Shown: in pieces, positions 11,155 through 21,646 of the stretch
Layout of the letters: each line of letters opens with the position of its first letter
How positions within the stretch are numbered: the stretch's first letter is position 1
Source: Buddleja alternifolia
Lineage: Eukaryota; Streptophyta; Magnoliopsida; Lamiales; Scrophulariaceae
Direction of reading: 5' to 3'
Length of the DNA: 64,000 nt
NCBI GenBank assembly: GCA_019426215.1
Contig: CM033393.1
Span: 6,854,046 to 6,918,045, forward strand
Program-made: the position numbers and the translations under genes
The notes under the pieces: generated by a model
Databases searched by the model: none
What the model was told of the DNA's origin: nothing
What the model saw: only the letters and a program-made list of their open reading frames with translations

Positions 11155-11847
11155 TAGGGGTGTTCATGGATTGGCCGAACCGACCGAAAATCAAAATTTC
11201 GGTTCAAACCGAACAGAAAATTTCGGTTTGATTTTTGGTTTTCGATTTTAGTTTTTAATGTTTTATAATATAATTATTTGAGTCAACTTTAAATTGTGTA
11301 TTAAGGTTAAAAACCCCTCTTCTCTTCTGCTTCACATCAAAAGCAAACACAACAGCTCAAACCTCCCTTCACTTCTGCTTCTGCCTTCTCTTCTCTTCAT
11401 CTTGAGTTCTTCACTTCTGCCTCTCCACCGCCAGAAGTCGGACGCCGACCGGCAAGCACCACGAAGCTTGCATAGCCATCACGAAGAAGAGAGTTATAGC
11501 TAATGATTACATGGTTTGATCCCTCCATATGATATTATTATACTTTTCTTCTTTTTATTTAGCAATTGTCTGATATAATATGCCCAATTTCAACAAAATT
11601 GTACTTGCAATCTTGATTTCCTGCGGGGCAATGAAATGGGCTCAGAAAAAAATTAGCAAAAAATTGGAGCAGATTTTATTTTTTTTTTTGGGCAGAAGTT
11701 CGGTTTAACCGAATCGAAGAAAACCAAACGGAAAAAGTTCTGCTTTTAACAGAATCGAACTGAAATTTTTCGGTTTGGTATTCGGTCCGAAATTTCGGAG
11801 AACCAAAATTTTGGTTCGGTACCAAAACCAACCGATGAACACCCCTA
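11155..11847 (+). mobile_element. Non-autonomous hAT-like DNA transposon
   Basis: A 693-bp element with termini TAGGGGTGTTCAT and ATGAACACCCCTA; beyond these, imperfect inverted subterminal repeats rich in TTTCGGTT/AACCGAA fill about 120 bp on each side. Flanks are ATTCTTGC (11147-11154) and TTTCTTTC (11848-11855), an 8-bp target duplication with 6 matches; 8 bp is the hAT rule. With TTTCTTTC as the original target, the host reading becomes the integrase [11 protein letters not shown] stretch in frame. No transposase is present. The CT-rich interior (11310-11440) looks like a captured leader or first exon, but the 69-codon ORF there has no recognisable product. Confidence 0.85.
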
Positions 11848-11875
11848 TTTCTTTCCACAAAAGCTTAGTACTTTT
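11848..11875 (-). pseudogene. Element C integrase fragment between two insertions
   Basis: 28 bp of C left between the hAT-like element and the A complex. The last five bases (11871-11875, CTTTT) are the left target duplication of the A complex; the right copy is CTTGT at 27871-27875. Joined across the insertions, it encodes the residues just before [11 protein letters not shown] of integrase. Confidence 0.8.
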
Positions 11876-13496
11876 TGTTGGTGATTATGCCCTCGTATGC
11901 CACAAGCGGATAGATTGTATAGGGCATCGTACTTGAAATTAAACTTCTTTTAATAAATAAAGGCATTTTTATTGTTTTACTTATTGGCATCTATAAGTTG
12001 GTAGACAATAAATAGTCTACGAGGTAAAAGGCGAAGTTTCTACTTCTTATGGGTAAAAAAGAAATGCAATGGAAGCTTTCGGTACTTTATCTCTAAAACT
12101 CATTCGGAAGTCATAGAGAGTTTCGAAGGGACATCGAAACTGGATAAGACTTGTATGGCATAGAATCTGACAGGAAAGTGCTAGTCGAACACTATGGAGA
12201 TAGTGAGAGTCAATGACAGAACTGATTAGTTGTGATAGGTGTACGTGAACTTTAGACATGAGAAATCACGTTGAAGATGCACTTGTCATATCAAGTCTGT
12301 CACTCGAGTGGTTAGATCCAATTCACCCATTGGTGGGATCGAACTCGAAATGCAAGTCGATAGGCAAGTGGTAGTCTTAACTGATTTCAAGATGGAATTT
12401 ATTCTCTCATAAGGGAATGAGATTATATCCTATGCAATCATAAGTGAGGGAGGTCAAAAGTCTTTGGCCAAAGCATTATGAGCCTTTTGTGTTTGACACA
12501 AGAGTAAGCTTACTAACCTTGACTCATTATGATTCTAGCATATGGTCAAGTCCTGTGAGGTTGACTGAACCATGACTCTCACTTGACTGGGATATTAGAA
12601 TAAAAGATTTATACTTACACAGTATTCACAATAGGAAAGGTTTGAGAATGAACCATTCTTTCGATCTCATTTAGGTTTTGATGTGAGGTCACGTGACTAG
12701 CTAGGTGTCACCCACATCTTGTGGTTCCTCTCATTGCCTTATGAGACGAACCTAAAGAGTTGTGCATTAAAGAATAGCAAAGAAAAAGTAAATGGAATTA
12801 TTTAGAGGGGAAACTTTTAATTAATTGCTCATTAGATGAGATAATTAATTTAAAGATAAGATTGTTAATAAATTTCTTGGAGAAATAATATGTGAATTAT
12901 TTTATCCAATTATTATTTAATTAGAATAACTAATTAATTTATTTATTGGATAAATAATTAAATAATTAAATAAAAAGAAAATGGACCAAAACCCTAGACT
13001 AAATAGGCGTCCAATTGGACGCCTATATCAGTCAAGTTGGGTGTCCATATAGGCGCCCAACATTAGGGTGATTGGCTTTGCTTGGTCATTAAGTCAAGTG
13101 ATATATATTTGATTCACTTGTGACTTCTTGACCTAAGCAATTTCATAACCTCATAAGTTTCCCAGAAAAACAAAATTCCCTCCCTTTCTCTTCGTTCTAG
13201 TTGTCACCTACCAAGAAGAAAAGGAGGAGATTTTTTGTCTAGCTTTCTGCGTGATTATATAGAGAAATCTGCATATTCGGTGTTAGGATCACTAATCAAA
13301 AGGAAGCTTTGGATTTAAGATTTTGGATTTTACGAAAAAAAGAGTTGAAGATTTCAAGAGTTGAAATCTCCAACCACTTTGCTACGAAGAGTAAGGTTTT
13401 TTATTCGACGATTTGAATATGCAATATGGAGATGACCACATGGGAATTTTATTTATTCTGTTGCGTTTTATTTTTTCATTATATAATTTTCCAACA
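11876..13496 (+). repeat. Family-A 5' LTR
   Basis: 1,621 bp, starting TGTTGGTGATTATGCCCTC and ending CCAACA, followed directly by a tRNA-Met PBS. It matches 25903-27545 with roughly 10-15% visible differences in the blocks I compared plus indels, for example a ~65-bp block (about 26240-26305) present only in the downstream LTR. The insertion is therefore old compared with element D. Confidence 0.9.
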
Positions 13497-13497
13497 A

Positions 13498-13510
13498 TGG
13501 TATCAGATCC
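13498..13510 (+). promoter_or_regulatory. Primer binding site, family A
   Basis: TGGTATCAGATCC one base after the LTR end matches the 3' end of initiator tRNA-Met apart from the position next to the end. It gives the element its plus orientation. Confidence 0.85.
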
Positions 13511-15475
13511 AATCTCTGATATTCGATATTTAATCATGGTTGTGATTTTATGTGCTTATATTTTTGCGAAATTATGAAACATGTGAAATCTTTGTTGTTT
13601 TTTTTTTTGATGATTTATAACCAAGATTTGTTTTTGCTGATTTATATATTCATATGGAATTTGAAAATCAAGAAAAATCAAATGAGAAAAATGAAACGGA
13701 GCCGAAGCCCAGACTCATGTGCACGACTGCGCGCAGTAGTCAGGCCGCCCGCATGCGCCTGGCCGAGACGGGCGTGTGCTATGCGTACGACCCATCGGCC
13801 AGGCTGGCCGTGTGCGAGGCACATGGCCTGGTCGTGCTGAACCGTCGGGTTTGACCCGACGGATGGTGGGGTCGGAACCGAGTGCATGGGCGGGGCTACG
13901 GATCTCGGGTCGAATTTTTAATTTTTGGTTTTGGGTAAGTTTTGATTAATCGGGTGGGTCAAAAGTATGATGACTCGAATTAATTAATTAAGGCCCAAAT
14001 TGAAATTATTAATTCGAGTTGGCCAAATGGATGGTGACTCGGGTTTGATGAAATCGAGCCCAAAATGGAATTTAATTAAAGTTATAAATATTTAAATTGA
14101 AATTAATTGATTATCCTTTTTAGAGAATTATAATTAATATTTATTTAAATTTTATTTTCTCACAGGGGGCTTTAAATTGTAATAGTATGGTATAAAATTT
14201 AGTATTTTGTATATTCATCTTGTTAGTTAGACTATTTATTTTAATTAAAGGTAGATACCTGATATTTGGAATTTCATATATTTAAGTCGATTAGTTGGAC
14301 TAATTGATTTTAATTAAAGTAATGAAATTGGAATTTTTTTATGGATTTAATGAGTTGGACTAATTATAAATAATAATCATCAACATATTTGCTTTATTTT
14401 ATGCGAGCATGTATTACGTGATGGTGACACCTTCCATGGACTTAGGCGTTTTTTAAAATAATGTATTATTCTTTTCATGGGTTGTAAGGGCCGGTTTTTT
14501 AGCCCATTTATTTTATTAGATTTTATGTATATGCTGCTTTAAATTCTTGTAATAGAATAGGCTACAAAGATCGGTGGCAGCAATGGAGCCCATGAAGATT
14601 AGAATAGGTTTATTTTATTTATACCTTTTTATTTTGTGATGGTCCATTGGCTTGGGCCCTCTAGAAAAGTCTATGGTTGTGTGTGTTGGTAGCTTATTAG
14701 ATTAGCTATATGCATGTTTTATTAGTAGTATAATTCATGTAATCCATATCTACGCTATATAAATTGGTAAATGTGCAAAGTGAGACCTTTTTAAATAAAA
14801 AAAATACAATTCTCCCAATTTAAATAATACTAAGTTAGTAAAGCGTGCTAGGCATCCTTTCCCTCCACTAAACTTAATGAAATTTAAAGTCATGTCGTGC
14901 TAGGCATCCTTTCCCTCCACTAAACTTAATGAAATTTAAAGTCATGTCTAATATATGGCATCGTCCCAGTGAGTGGGGGTCATATTTTTGGATATGATTT
15001 AAAAATTTAATATAGTGCATTGGATGCATTAATCGAAGCATATTTCACCAAAAATATCATTAAAGGGTTGCAAGGTGACATTCAAATGTTAGATTAAAAG
15101 GTGTTAGTGGGTATGAATTTAGATAATCCACAAATTTATATATCGTTAAAGGGTTGCGATTTGATGTGTTATGGGAAAAGAAGATTGAAACATCTATTGG
15201 ATAGACTGATATTTGACATCACTTTAAAAGGTTAGTGGACCATATATCGTTAAAAGGTTGCAATCCACTGAACCAATTAAAGAACTCAATCACCACAACG
15301 AAGTAAGAACCAACAATGACTTCTGACTTCCACAGTGAGTGTAGATCTAGAAATATATAGTGGGAGCCAAGTTTAATTTTTAAGTCCTTCAATTTTAACT
15401 TGGATATTTTAATTACAAGCATCTAAATCTGGTTTACATCTTTTCTGCAATTACTTTGTGTTATTATCTCTCAAT
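13511..15475 (+). other. Long untranslated leader of family-A element
   Basis: About 2 kb between PBS and gag without a coding ORF. It contains a GC-rich island (about 13690-13910) in otherwise AT-rich DNA, with a perfect 9-bp stem and TTG loop at 13842-13862; a 52-bp tandem duplication at 14844-14947; and three spaced copies of an ATATCGTTAAAGGGTTGC-like motif near 15045, 15142 and 15244. The short ORFs at 13550-13887 follow from the high GC and are not genes. Such leaders usually hold packaging and dimerisation signals. Confidence 0.6.
14844..14947 (+). repeat. 52-bp tandem duplication
   Basis: CGTGCTAGGCATCC...AAAGTCATGT occurs twice head to tail (14844-14895 and 14896-14947) with no difference seen. 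A recent local duplication within the leader. Confidence 0.95.
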
Positions 15476-16153
15476 ATGACTATCAAGCCACTATCTGTAT
15501 TAATCGAAAAGAATATCCTTACCAAACCCAACTATGTGGACAGTCTTAGGAACTTGAGGATTGTCCTCAATATAGAGTCTTTGGGATATGTGTTGGACGA
15601 TGACATCCCGACTCCACCTGCCAGAACACGTGCCAGCGAGGAAGAAGTCCAAACCCATGAAAAGTGGGTCAAGGACGACGTCCGAGTGTGGGGGTATATG
15701 TTGGGCTCTATGACAAACGAGTTTCAGAGGTCCAACGAGAAGATGACCACTGCAAGGGCCATCTTAGCACACTTGGTCAAGCTCTATAGTGAGCATAGTT
15801 GCATTGCTCGATATGAGATATCGAAAGAGCTTTTCGGAGCCAAAATGAGAGAAGAAGAGAAAGGCGGGGATCATGTCCTTAAGATGATCTTGAGGGTCGA
15901 GAGATTGGAGGTTCTTGATTTTACCATGAACCCGCAAATTCAGACTGATCTCATTTTGCAGTCTCTTCCTGATTCCTTTTCCCAATTTGTTATGAACTTC
16001 AATTGGAATGAGATTGAATGCAATTTAGCTGGGCTAATGAACAAGTTGACTATTGCGCAATCTCAATTGAAGCCCAAGGGAAACGAAACTACATCGGTGT
16101 GCTCTTCTAGGCCCAAAAGGGTTAAGAACAAGAAGAAGAAAGCAAAAAAATAG
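15476..16153 (+). CDS. gag: Gag of family-A copia element
   Basis: An open stretch of about 225 codons; the likely start is the Met at 15476 (MTIKPLSVLIEKNIL), an upstream in-frame Met at 15458 being the alternative. The body has the copia gag (UBN2/DUF4219-like) pattern: KPNYVDSLRNLRIVL, EKWVKDDVRVWGYMLGSM, FTMNPQIQTDLILQSLPDSF. In the family this forms the capsid shell of the virus-like particle. It ends in a Lys-rich tract and a TAG at 16151-16153, where gag should run on into a zinc knuckle; the knuckle remnant is at about 16250-16288. It is therefore truncated compared with a normal gag-pol frame. Confidence 0.8.
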   Translation: MTIKPLSVLIEKNILTKPNYVDSLRNLRIVLNIESLGYVLDDDIPTPPARTRASEEEVQTHEKWVKDDVRVWGYMLGSMTNEFQRSNEKMTTARAILAHLVKLYSEHSCIARYEISKELFGAKMREEEKGGDHVLKMILRVERLEVLDFTMNPQIQTDLILQSLPDSFSQFVMNFNWNEIECNLAGLMNKLTIAQSQLKPKGNETTSVCSSRPKRVKNKKKKAKK

Positions 16154-16740
16154 TCTGGTGAGCATCGAGCCCAGGGTGGCGTTGATAAAGGTAAAGTCAA
16201 GGCTCCTGTGTTTCGAAAGAGTTAAGAGCCAAAGATGAGGGACAGATTTCTACACTGCAGTGAGCTAGGCCACTGGAGAAGGAACTGACCAAATATGGGC
16301 CGAGGCCATCAGATATGGAACTTTATGTTTTTTAAACTAGTTGTTCTATGACCATTTATTCCACTTCGTGGATTCTTAATTTTGGAGCAAGTACTCACAT
16401 TTGTTGTATGGATCAAGATTTGGAGCAAAGAAGGATGTTGGGTCGTGATGAGGTGAAGATCAAAGTAGGCAGCGGGCAGAGCGTCGTAGCTACTGGAATA
16501 GGATCTACCTCATTACTTTTACTTTTTGGACATTTACTTGTTTTATATAATGTTTTGGTTTTGCTCAAGGAGCTTAAGAACATAAATGATAAGCATTGCA
16601 ACATTTATTATTTTAATAAATTAGTAGACTCTGCTACTTTAGTAAATGGTTTGTATTACCTTATTGTCCAAAATGAAAGTGAAGTTAATGCTATAACTAG
16701 GAAACATGGTACGGTAAATACTAATCAAAGACTAATATGA
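16154..16740 (+). pseudogene. Gag zinc knuckle and protease remnants, family A
   Basis: The knuckle remains as HCSELGHWRRN followed by a TGA at 16286-16288 in place of the last Cys, with the first Cys also lost. The protease begins around 16350: the active-site region reads LNFGASTHIC where copia proteases have LDSGASxHx, so the catalytic Asp is Asn and the Ser is Phe. The rest (MDQDLEQRRM..., VGSGQSVVATGIG) is typical flanking protease sequence. The enzyme would be dead even if expressed. Confidence 0.8.
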
Positions 16741-17640
16741 CACCTTCGACTAGCCATGCTGCAGAACATAAGATTCACAAAATGGAAAAGGATGGGCTCC
16801 TAGGCCCATTGGGATTGGATCCCTATCCTACTTGTGAATCATGTCTCAAAGGCAAGATAGCTAGATCGCTCTTCACTGGGAAATTTGAAAGGGCCACACA
16901 AGTCTTAGATTTAGTACATACTAACGTCTGTGGACCATTTAGTAAAATGGCTCGTGGAGGTTTCCACTACTTCATCACATTCACTGATGACCATTCTAGG
17001 TTTGGTCTAGTGTATTTGATGAGAACAAAGTCTGAATCCATTGATATATTCAAAGAATTAAAGGTTTTAGTGGAAAATCAAACTGGGCAACATATAAAGG
17101 CTCACCGGTCGGACTGAGGAGGAGAATATATGATTGCTGAGTTTGACGAGTACCTCAGAGAAAATGGTAGAGTATTACAACTCACTCCTCCAGCAACACC
17201 ACAACTAAATAGGGTAGTTGAATGAAGAAACCATACCTTGTTGGACATGTTCTTCTATGCTCAGTTACACTGAGTTACCCATTTCATTATGGGGTTATGC
17301 ATTCCTTACTGTTGCACACATCTTAAATAGATGACCCTCCAAATCCATTCCTAAAACTCGAAATGAGATATGGAGAAAGAGGAAACCAAAAACTAAATAG
17401 GGTAGCTGAATGAAGAAACCATACCTTGTTGGACATGGTTCTTCTATGCTCAGTTACACTGAGTTACCCATTTCATTATGGGGTATGCATTCCTTACTGT
17501 TGCACACATCTTAAATAGATGACCTTCCAAATCCATTCCTAAAACTCCAAATGAGATATGGAGAAAGAGGAAACCAAGTCTTAACCACATAAAGAATTAA
17601 GGAAGTCCTGCTTATATCAAAAAGACTAAAGCTGAGAAAT
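16737..17640 (+). pseudogene. Pre-integrase and integrase remnants, family A
   Basis: 16737-17117 is open and carries the Cys pair of the zinc-binding N-terminus (CESCLKGK), then LVHTNVCGPF, where the first catalytic Asp has become Asn, and ITFTDDHSRFG. The RSDRGGEY-type segment is cut by a TGA at 17115-17117. A 188-bp tandem duplication (17204-17577) follows inside the core, also with stops. Integrase would normally join the cDNA to host DNA; here it is inactive. Confidence 0.8.
17204..17577 (+). repeat. 188-bp tandem duplication inside integrase
   Basis: The block beginning ACTAAATAGGGTAG and ending GAGGAAACCA is present twice (17204-17391 and 17392-17577), with a handful of substitutions and one-base indels between copies. 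The duplication is therefore older than the 52-bp one in the leader. Confidence 0.92.
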
Positions 17641-18575
17641 TGGAGGCTAGGTCCTCGAAAGGAAGTTTCGTTGGCTATCTTGAGGATTCAATGGGATACT
17701 TTTTTTACTTGCATGATGATCAAAGGATCATAGTAGCTTTGCAAGCCTACTTTCTTAAACAAGAGTTCATTCAAGAAGGTGGCGCCAGTAGAAAGATTGT
17801 TCTTGAAGAACAAAGCAAAATTCCTTTAGAGACATCTGCACAAGAAGCAAGAAACGAACTAATTATAACATAACCACAACCGCGAAGATCTGGTAGAGTA
17901 CCTCAGCCGCCTGAGAGGTATGGCTATCAACTACAGAGGGAGCTGGGTCTCCATGTTGTAGTAGAGGGAGGCCATGTACATGATCCTTCTACATATGATC
18001 AAGCAATAGTGGATATGCAAGCAGAAATGGATTCGATGGATTCAAACCAAGTATGAACTCTTGTAGATCATCCTAATGGTATTGTACCACTTGGGTGTAA
18101 TGGATCGATAATAGAAAGATTTTTCACCAGTAGCTATGATCAAATCAATTAGGATTCTATTAACAACTGCTCATTTAGATTATGAGATATGGCAAATGAA
18201 TGTCAAAACGACTTTCTTGAATGGATTTCTTGAGGAATATATCTATATGGACTACCCTAAAGGTTTTGTCTCCGAAGCGGATATCCATAAGGTGTGCAAG
18301 CTTGAGAGATCCATATATGGACTCAAGCAAGCGTCTTGTAGCTAAATCTTCGCTTTGATGAAATGGTCAAAGGATTTGGCTTCATTAAACATGAAGATGA
18401 GCCATGTGTTTACAAGAAGTTTAGTGGGAGCAAGATATCTTTGCTTGTATGCTATGTAGATGACATACTACTAAGAGGAAACGATATAGGCATGCCAACC
18501 ACAGTCAAGAAATGGCTATCGAGCATTTTTTCCATCAAAGACTTTGGAGAAGCCACATATATTCTGGGGATTTGA
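17640..18575 (+). pseudogene. Integrase C-terminus and reverse transcriptase remnants, family A
   Basis: 17640-17873 keeps the conserved linker (GSFVGYLEDSMGYFFY). RT follows as two open pieces: 18136-18345 (WQMNVKTTFLNGFLEEYIYM, SIYGLKQAS) and 18363-18575 with the catalytic box CYVDDILL and KDFGEATYILGI. The first palm motif reads MNVKTTFLNG instead of MDVKTAFLNG, so a catalytic Asp is lost. Stops at 17871, 18343 and 18573 break the frame. Confidence 0.82.
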
Positions 18576-19174
18576 ATCTATAGACATAGAACAAAGAGAT
18601 TTATAGGACTCTCTCAAGCCCTTTACTTAGAGAAGGTCCTAAAGAGGTTCAGGATTGAGGTATCTAAAAAAGGATTCCTGCCTATGAGACATGGGGTACA
18701 TCTCTCAAAATCTATGTGTCCTCAAAGTGAAGAAGATAAAAAAGGAGTATTGTGCCCTATGCATTTGCAGTGGGTAGACTAATGTATGTAATGCTGTGTA
18801 CTAGGCCTGCCATTGCTTATGCGGTAAGCGTTGATAGTCGATTTCAAGCAAACCCGGGTAAGAAACATTGGATAGCTATGAAGAATATCCAAAAGTACCT
18901 AAAAAGAGCTATGGATATGATTCTCATCTATGGAGGTGGGGAGTTGAGGGTGGACGGATACACTGATTTAAACTTTGAGTCTGATGTAGATGATCGCAAA
19001 TCCACCTTAGTGTCTTGAAAGATTTCTAAACAAAGCACAATCGTATATTCCACCACGGTGGCTAAAAATGTGGTTGCTTCAGAGGCTACCAAAGAGGTTG
19101 TTTGGATTAGGATGTTTTTTGGAGATCTTCAAGTGGTTCCTAGCGTGGAACTCCCATTGCCACTTTATTATGAC
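18576..19174 (+). pseudogene. RNase H, 5' part, family A
   Basis: 18752-19018 reads PYAFAVGRLMYVMLCTRPAI, NPGKKHWIAMKNIQKYLKRAM and DGYTDLNFESDVDDRKST, the end of RT and start of RNase H of a copia element (YTDADF in active copies). Coding resemblance runs to LPLPLYYD at 19174, where a solo LTR interrupts it. The next codons are at 25674. Confidence 0.82.
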
Positions 19175-20155
19175 TCTTAGGTTTATGTCCTCGAATACCA
19201 TTAGAGGATAAAAGAGAATAAGGACATTTTGATTATGTAATTGTTATTTTTATTTTAATAAAAGGCTCATTAGTTGTTTACTTTATTATTGGCATTTATA
19301 TATAGTAATCATCTATATGTCCATGCACACAAGATTTAACTCTTTACGGCACTAGAAGAGTTCAATACTTGTATGCTAAATTAGTTCGCAAGTCGAGGAT
19401 TCGCAACTGGGTATTGAAAATCACCCAGACTTGTATAATATGAGTTTTGACGAGAGATGTTCCTGTCAATCACTATGGAGTAGTAAAGAACTAATATTAT
19501 AGGTGCATTGATGGAGGTCATAGCACTCGGCCATGACTTGCATCGATTCTATCACATGGGTTTCACTTTTTTTACAGTCAGTGACAGAATTGATTAAATT
19601 GTAATAGGTGTGTCTGAACTTTTGACCTGAGGAATCGAGTTGAAGGTATACCTGTGACGTTAGGTTAGTCATTAGAGCAGTTAGACCCAATTCACCCGTT
19701 GGTGGGGTCAACTTCAAACTGCAACCTAAAGGGCAAGTAGTAGTCTTAACTAATATTCAAAAGGAGATTCGTTCCCTCATAAGTGAATGAGATATTATCC
19801 TAAGCATTTATAAGTAAGTTAGATCTAAAGTCTTCGGCCAAAGCATACGAGTTATTTGAGAAAGACTCAAATAGGTAGCTTACTGATCTAGACTTATTAT
19901 AAATAAAGCATGAAGTCAAGTCTATCAGGTTGACCTAAACCATGACTCTTGCTGGATTGGGATATGGAAACGAAGAGTTTATATTCACACAAAAATTACG
20001 ATAGGAAAGGTTTATAATGATCTAAATCATTTCATCTTATTTAGGTATGATGTAGGCCACATGACTAGTTAGGTGTTACCTACATCCAACGGAATCCTGC
20101 CATTGCCAAATAAAGATGGACCTAAAGAGTCAAGCTTAAAAAGAAAAATTGAACG

Positions 20156-20167
20156 AATTTTTTGGAG
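20156..20167 (+). repeat. LINE target-site duplication, left copy
   Basis: AATTTTTTGGAG here and AATTATTTGGAG at 25015-25026 (11 of 12 match) flank the LINE, the right copy following its poly(A) tail. Confidence 0.7.
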
Positions 20168-20291
20168 TATTTCTTGTAGCAATATTTTAAGTATTGGATA
20201 CTTAAAATTACTTATTGAATAAAGGGAATCTTTTTAGGAGAGTTTTGCTCTCAGTGCAAGGTAGCCACTAACTTGCGCCTGAAAACCTAAA

Positions 20292-21482
20292 ATGGCGAAG
20301 AGAAGGGGAAAACGGAACACGGGCACCTCATCGAGCCCGATTGCATCAACACAATCGATTCACACTACACCAGTGATGAAGGCACGACCAGAAACCCAGG
20401 TGGAAGAAGCTAGGGCAGAAACCCAGGTGAATTTGGTAGGGGAACTTGACCCGCTATTTGATATAGAGGATTTGTTGGCAGAAGGCCCAGATGTGAGAAA
20501 CGGGGAACGCTCGAAAAACACAAGCTCCCTGAAGAAGATGGCACCACCAGTGATTGCTAAAAAGGTCCCAAAACTTACGTGAAAAGGGACCCAAACTTGG
20601 AGTGGCCTGTTTGCTGGCAACAGAGACAGTGAAAGTGGATTAAAATTGTAACATGTTAAGACTGCTGCAGAGGAAATATATATCACCAAGGATGAAGTAG
20701 CACCGGAGATAGCATACTAGAAATACTCGTTGTATGGTTATATTTTGAGTCAAGAGGTCCCCGTGCTGGTTATGGTGAACTTTTTGAAGAATCGATGGAA
20801 GGGGTTAGCAATGCCCAGGGTGGTGAAACAAGATGGTGGGTTCATATTCCGCTTTGAAAATGAAGACGATCTAAATGCGGTACTCAAACGAGGTATACAG
20901 TTTTTTTACTCAAAGCCTTTGATTGTTAAACTGTGGCAAGGAGAAATGGATAAAGAGGATACAATTAGCACTGTCCCAATATGGGTCCAATTGCCAAAAT
21001 TACCTATCGGTTTATGGGGTGTTTCAGGTTTGAGCAAGATTGCTAGTAAGATAGGGGAGCCCCTATATACGGATGAGATGACCGGTAAGAAACTGAGGCT
21101 GGATTATGCACGAATTTTGGTCAATGTTGAGGTAGGGAGTGCTTTACCAAAGGAAATTCCCATCAGAACTGAAGGGGAGGGTTCTGTTTTGAAACAAGCA
21201 GTGATTTTCGAGTGGATTCCCATGTATTGCAAAAAGTGTAACAAATGGGGACATAAGGAAGTCACTTGTCACATACCAATCCTCCAACAGTGGCAAGTGA
21301 AAAAGGTTGGGGGTGAGGCAGGGATTCAAAAGGAGGGTAGTCCAGCAGCTAATCCCAAAGTTGCCAGTAGCTCAACACAGATGCAATCTACGCCAGGCAA
21401 CGAACTCAACACTCCAACACAGAATAGGGATACAATTGCTAGTACTCAGTCTAATACTAAAGGGAAGGGAATCATTAAGTAA
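20292..21482 (+). pseudogene. LINE ORF1 (nucleic-acid-binding gag-like protein)
   Basis: One reading frame of 396 codons from ATG 20292, with in-frame stops at 20580 (TGA), about 20649 (TAA) and 20718 (TAG). N-terminal part: low-complexity Thr/Ser/Glu. Centre (20730 on): the DUF4283-like domain of plant LINE ORF1, VPVLVMVNFLKNRWKGL and VPIWVQLPKLPIGLWG. Then the knuckle CKKCNKWGHKEVTC (C-x2-C-x4-H-x4-C) at about 21225-21270, and a Ser/Thr/Gln-rich tail. The family role is RNA binding in the LINE ribonucleoprotein. Only base substitutions, no frameshift, break it. Confidence 0.85.
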
Positions 21483-21646
21483 TGACAGGAAGTGAGAAAC
21501 ACGAGACAAAAGAAAGGGAATAATTGGACAGAGAAGGCTAACAACATTGAAGTCCAAAACACCCTGTCTAACTTATTCCAAGTTCTGAGCCACGTGGGCA
21601 GTAGTGTAGAGGGTGGATCAATTCTGATTGACGACCCTCCAGATCA

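Noticed and set aside
11294..11503. 69-codon Leu/Ser-rich ORF in the hAT-like element
   Set aside because: CT-rich low-complexity translation with no transposase motif; no second copy to test it.
13550..13887. Overlapping ORFs on both strands in the GC-rich leader
   Set aside because: High GC lowers stop frequency; no protein motif, and the matching region of the second unit is truncated.
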